A stretch of 15,396 nt of DNA from Chlamydiota bacterium. Lineage in GTDB: Bacteria > Chlamydiota > Chlamydiia > Chlamydiales > SM23-39. Below are positions 12,496-15,396 of the stretch, piece after piece. Both the position numbers and the translations under genes were made by a program. How positions within the stretch are numbered: position 1 is the stretch's first letter; each line of letters begins with the position of its first letter. Under the pieces are notes generated by a model. The model was not told where the DNA came from. It saw only the letters and a program-made list of their open reading frames with translations, and searched no databases. Location: positions 1-15,396 of the forward strand of contig JAJFMM010000104.1 in assembly GCA_021772165.1 (NCBI GenBank). The letters run 5' to 3'.

Positions 12496-15065
12496 AAGAG
12501 CGGGCTCGGCTCAATGAAAAAGATCCGCATATCGGCTCTCCCTGGAACAAATGGGGGCCTTATCTCGCAGAGCGAGCTTGGGGCACGGTGCGCGAAGATT
12601 ACAGTCCAGATGGAGACGCTTGGAGCTACTTGCCTTTTGAAGAGGCTCATCGAAAACCGTTTCGATGGGGGGAAGATGGGATTTGCGGCTGGTGCGATCG
12701 CTATCAGGTGCTTAGCTTTGCTCCCGCTTTCTGGAATGGAAAAGATCCTCTTTTAAAAGAGCGTCTCTACGGCTTGAACTCCCATCAGGGAAATCATGGC
12801 GAGGATGTGAAGGAGTACTACTACTACCTGGATGGGACGCCAACGCACTCCTACATGAAGGCGCTCTATAAATATCCGCAGGCTGCGTTTCCCTATCAGC
12901 AGCTCATCGAAAAGAATGCCGCTCGCTCTCTGAAAGAGCCAGAATATGAGCTGATCGATACGGGTGTATTCGAGCAAAATGCCTACTTTGACATTACGAT
13001 TGAGTATGCCAAAGAGGGTGCAGAAGATATCTGCATCCGTATCGTGGCAACCAATCGAGGAGCTGAGGCGGCTCCGCTCGCGATACTCCCTCAACTCTGG
13101 TTTCGCAATCAGTGGAGCTGGAGAAAAGAGCGCCAAGCAGAGCCGAGTATCTCTAAGGGTGAGCCTCTCTGTCTCGTAGCGGATGATTCTGCGATGGCCT
13201 CTCCCTCGAGTCTCAATTTTGATTATCATCTCGGAAAGCGTTATCTCTATGGCAGCGAAGGTGGAAAACTGCTGTTTACCGATAATGAGAACGGTGCAAA
13301 GGACGCTTTTCATCGATATATTGTTGGAAAAGAGGCATCTGCTATCAAGTCGGAAGAGAGTGGCACGAAGGCCTGCTTCTATTATGAGTTCGCTGCCATC
13401 GAACCGCAGCAATCGGTGACGGTGCACTTGCGCTTGAGTGATCATCCTCTCAAGGATCCTCTGAAAAAGGTCGATGCCATTTTCGAGGAGAGGATTGAAG
13501 AGGCAGACGCATTCTACAAGAGCGTACATCCTGAAAAGGCGAGCGCAGAGGAGTGCATGATCCAGAGACAAGCGCTCGGTGGGATGATCTGGAATAAGCA
13601 GTTCTATTACTTCGATGTCGAAAAGTGGCTCAAAGGCGATAACGAGAATGCTCCACCGCCCGAATCGCGTATGGATATTCGCAACAACCATTGGCAGCAT
13701 CTCAACTCGATGCGCATTCTCTCTGTGCCGGATGCGTGGGAGTATCCCTGGTTTGCCGCCTGGGATTTAGCCTTTCACTGCTTGTCTTTTGCTCTCATCG
13801 ATATCCGGTTTGCCAAGGAGCAGCTCTGGCTGCTTCTGTTCGAACAGTTTCAGCATCCGAACGGCGCGATCCCTGCGTATGAGTGGAATTTTTCCGACTT
13901 AAATCCTCCCGTACAGGCGTGGGTGGCTTGGCGATTGTACAACATGGAAAAAGAGCAGACGGGAAAAAATGATCTGCACTTCCTGGAGAACTGCTTCTTT
14001 AAATTGATGCTGAATTTCTCTTTCTGGGTCAATCAGGTCGATAGCTCGGGCTGTAATGTTTTCGAGGGCGGTTTTTTAGGTCTGGATAACATCACTCTTT
14101 TCGATCGATCGGAACGTCTTTTAGACAATGTGATCATCAAGCAGTCAGATGGTACCGGTTGGATGGCCATGTTTTCTCTGAATTTAATGCGCATCTCTCT
14201 CGAATTGTCTAACAAAAATCCATCTTACGAAACGATTGCGACAAAATTCTTCCAGCACTTTATCCACATCGGCGCTGCCTTGAAAACAAGGGGCAATAAA
14301 AAATACTCCTTGTGGGACGATCAAGATGGATTCTTTTACGACACTCTGGTATATCCTGACGGTCATTTTTCTCCTTTTCGTGTGCGTTCTTTAGTAGGTT
14401 TGATTCCTCTGTTCGCTGTGGAGAGCCTGAAAAAAGAAAATTTGGATACAAAACCGGGATTTAAAGAGAACCTTAGCTGGTTTCTCAATAACCGCTCCGA
14501 TTTAACTTCAGAATGCATCATAGAAGGTGAGGATTCCTATTTTCTATCGCTTGTCAGTGAAGAGCAGCTTGTGAAACTTCTTCAATACATTGTGGATCCC
14601 AATGAATTTCGCTCACCCTATGGTGTAAGAAGCTTATCTAAATTTCATGAGAAAGATCCCTTCCAATTCAAAGAGTCTCAAATTAGATACGAGCCGGGTG
14701 TTGCTGAATGCAATGTTAAGGGAGGTAATTCGAACTGGAGAGGGCCCATCTGGTTTCCCATAAATTATCTATTGATCGAATCCCTAGAAAAGTTTGGGAA
14801 ATTTTTTCCGGAGATCAGAACAGCGGACTCTCTCTCTGCTACAGCTCGTTCTATCTCAGAAAGCTTGATCTCTCTCTTTATCAAAAATAATTCGGGGAAA
14901 CGTCCCATTTTCAAAGCCTTTAATAAAGAGACGGACCCTCATTTCCAAGATCTTCTGCAATTTTATGAATATTTCAATGCAGAGACGGGGGAAGGTCTCG
15001 GCGCATCGCATCAAACCGGATGGACGGGCCTCGTTGCCAATCTCATCGACGAGTATAGGAGATAA
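12492..15065 (+). CDS. MGH1-like / GH63-type glucosidase, 857 aa
   Basis: A large glycoside hydrolase of the GH63-like group (MGH1-type domain), comparable in length to the long bacterial 'glucosidase' members. An N-terminal part (about 1-340) starts with NKWGPYLAERAWGTVREDYS and includes a beta-rich region. An (alpha/alpha)6-barrel catalytic half follows, with PWFAAWDLAFHCLSFALID carrying a probable general acid Asp425. The C-terminal signature is NAETGEGLGASHQTGWTGLV, with Glu831 and Glu834. Expected action is release of glucose from alpha-linked oligosaccharides; linkage and substrate cannot be told. There is no signal peptide, so the enzyme should act in the cytosol, on internal or imported glycans. 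GGAG at 12480-12483 and an ATGA overlap link it to the cyclase gene, which hints at co-regulation of sugar use and cAMP. The 3' third is more AT-rich than the start. Confidence 0.88.
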   Translation: MKERARLNEKDPHIGSPWNKWGPYLAERAWGTVREDYSPDGDAWSYLPFEEAHRKPFRWGEDGICGWCDRYQVLSFAPAFWNGKDPLLKERLYGLNSHQGNHGEDVKEYYYYLDGTPTHSYMKALYKYPQAAFPYQQLIEKNAARSLKEPEYELIDTGVFEQNAYFDITIEYAKEGAEDICIRIVATNRGAEAAPLAILPQLWFRNQWSWRKERQAEPSISKGEPLCLVADDSAMASPSSLNFDYHLGKRYLYGSEGGKLLFTDNENGAKDAFHRYIVGKEASAIKSEESGTKACFYYEFAAIEPQQSVTVHLRLSDHPLKDPLKKVDAIFEERIEEADAFYKSVHPEKASAEECMIQRQALGGMIWNKQFYYFDVEKWLKGDNENAPPPESRMDIRNNHWQHLNSMRILSVPDAWEYPWFAAWDLAFHCLSFALIDIRFAKEQLWLLLFEQFQHPNGAIPAYEWNFSDLNPPVQAWVAWRLYNMEKEQTGKNDLHFLENCFFKLMLNFSFWVNQVDSSGCNVFEGGFLGLDNITLFDRSERLLDNVIIKQSDGTGWMAMFSLNLMRISLELSNKNPSYETIATKFFQHFIHIGAALKTRGNKKYSLWDDQDGFFYDTLVYPDGHFSPFRVRSLVGLIPLFAVESLKKENLDTKPGFKENLSWFLNNRSDLTSECIIEGEDSYFLSLVSEEQLVKLLQYIVDPNEFRSPYGVRSLSKFHEKDPFQFKESQIRYEPGVAECNVKGGNSNWRGPIWFPINYLLIESLEKFGKFFPEIRTADSLSATARSISESLISLFIKNNSGKRPIFKAFNKETDPHFQDLLQFYEYFNAETGEGLGASHQTGWTGLVANLIDEYRR

Positions 15066-15068
15066 CAG

Positions 15069-15396
15069 ATGACGCGCGCTCCAAATTTCGCATTAGGTGT
15101 GTTTCTTAGTCTTCTTGCCTCTCTCTTGTATGCTTGTTACAGCGCAGGGATCAAGTTCGTTGGAGAGGAGGGCGCCAATTCGGTCGAAATGATTTTCTTC
15201 ACCTATTTGATAGGCTGGCTCTATCTCCTGCCCGGTGCGTTTCGAAAAGGAGTTAAATATTTAAAAACAAAGCGGATCAGAATGCATTTTTTGAGAGCCC
15301 TCTTTGGGGTCTCTTTCGTCTTTTCCCTCATCTATTCGATCCAATTCATTCCTCTTGTCGATGCCGTGATGTTGAATAATACGGCCCCTCTTTTTA
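15069..15396 (+). CDS. EamA/DMT-family transporter, 5' part only
   Basis: The first 109 residues of a drug/metabolite-type transporter; the gene runs off the right edge. The ATG at 15069 has AGGAG at 15057-15061 with a 7-nt gap, one of the best ribosome sites in the window, and begins 3 nt after the glucosidase stop. The translation starts MTRAPNFALGVFLSLLASLL. It shows three hydrophobic helices so far (about 8-28, 42-58 and 78-96). The segment IQFIPLVDAVMLNNTAPLF is typical of the EamA repeat. Such proteins have about 10 helices and about 300 residues and move small metabolites such as amino acids or nucleotide-like compounds; substrate cannot be read. It is probably co-transcribed with the glucosidase and cyclase genes. 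Confidence 0.85.
   Translation, partial: MTRAPNFALGVFLSLLASLLYACYSAGIKFVGEEGANSVEMIFFTYLIGWLYLLPGAFRKGVKYLKTKRIRMHFLRALFGVSFVFSLIYSIQFIPLVDAVMLNNTAPLF

Noticed and set aside
12753..13700. Long open frame (315 codons) on the minus strand opposite the glucosidase gene
   Set aside because: Its translation is rich in Arg, Leu and Ile with no family character, and the plus-strand gene over the same bases is unmistakable; it is a codon-bias shadow.

Overview
This window looks like chromosome of a Gram-negative, lipid A-making bacterium with tightly packed, overlapping genes. The gene set is lspA, cinA, asd, gmhA, lpxK, a 2-oxoacid dehydrogenase E2, RNA-modification enzymes, a class III cyclase and a GH63-type glucosidase. 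Together with generally weak Shine-Dalgarno signals and roughly even GC, this makes me suspect an environmental member of the Chlamydiota/PVC group. That is inference from gene style; the window holds no rRNA or marker gene that would prove it. I see no phage, transposase, tRNA, rRNA or CRISPR.

Left block (1-4429, all +): the 3' end of lspA, an unrecognised 231-residue protein, cinA, and three RNA-modification-type enzymes (an RlmI-like SAM methyltransferase, a TrmH/SpoU-family methyltransferase and an RluA-family pseudouridine synthase). Every junction is a 1-nt gap or an overlap of 4 to 35 nt, so this is most simply one long operon.

Centre-left (4430-5565): an intergenic region with a nested inverted repeat and a strong extended -10 promoter whose expected start point falls on the ATG of the next gene. 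That gene encodes an unrecognised Gln-rich protein with an acidic tail. After it lies the first copy of a palindromic repeat of about 105 bp, built on a 9-nt rhythm (ATCCTGNNN / NNNCAGGAT). It sits between two convergent genes and also encodes the last codons of asd.

Centre (5553-9418): asd on the minus strand, diverging from gmhA-lpxK-E2 on the plus strand. gmhA and lpxK are an envelope (LPS heptose / lipid A) pair with overlapping ends; the E2 is an orphan subunit. A second copy of the palindromic repeat follows the E2 gene and is followed by a T-rich run, so it probably also terminates transcription.

Right block (9587-15396, all +): a metallo-beta-lactamase-fold hydrolase, a dCache-HAMP adenylate cyclase, an 857-residue MGH1/GH63-like glucosidase and the start of an EamA/DMT transporter. 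The first three are joined by ATGA start/stop overlaps and the fourth starts 3 nt after the previous stop. This reads as a co-translated cassette: an extracytoplasmic sensor making cAMP, a possible cyclic-nucleotide or related phosphodiesterase, a cytosolic glycosidase and a small-molecule exporter/importer. This cassette and the paired palindromic repeats are the two most interesting items in the window.
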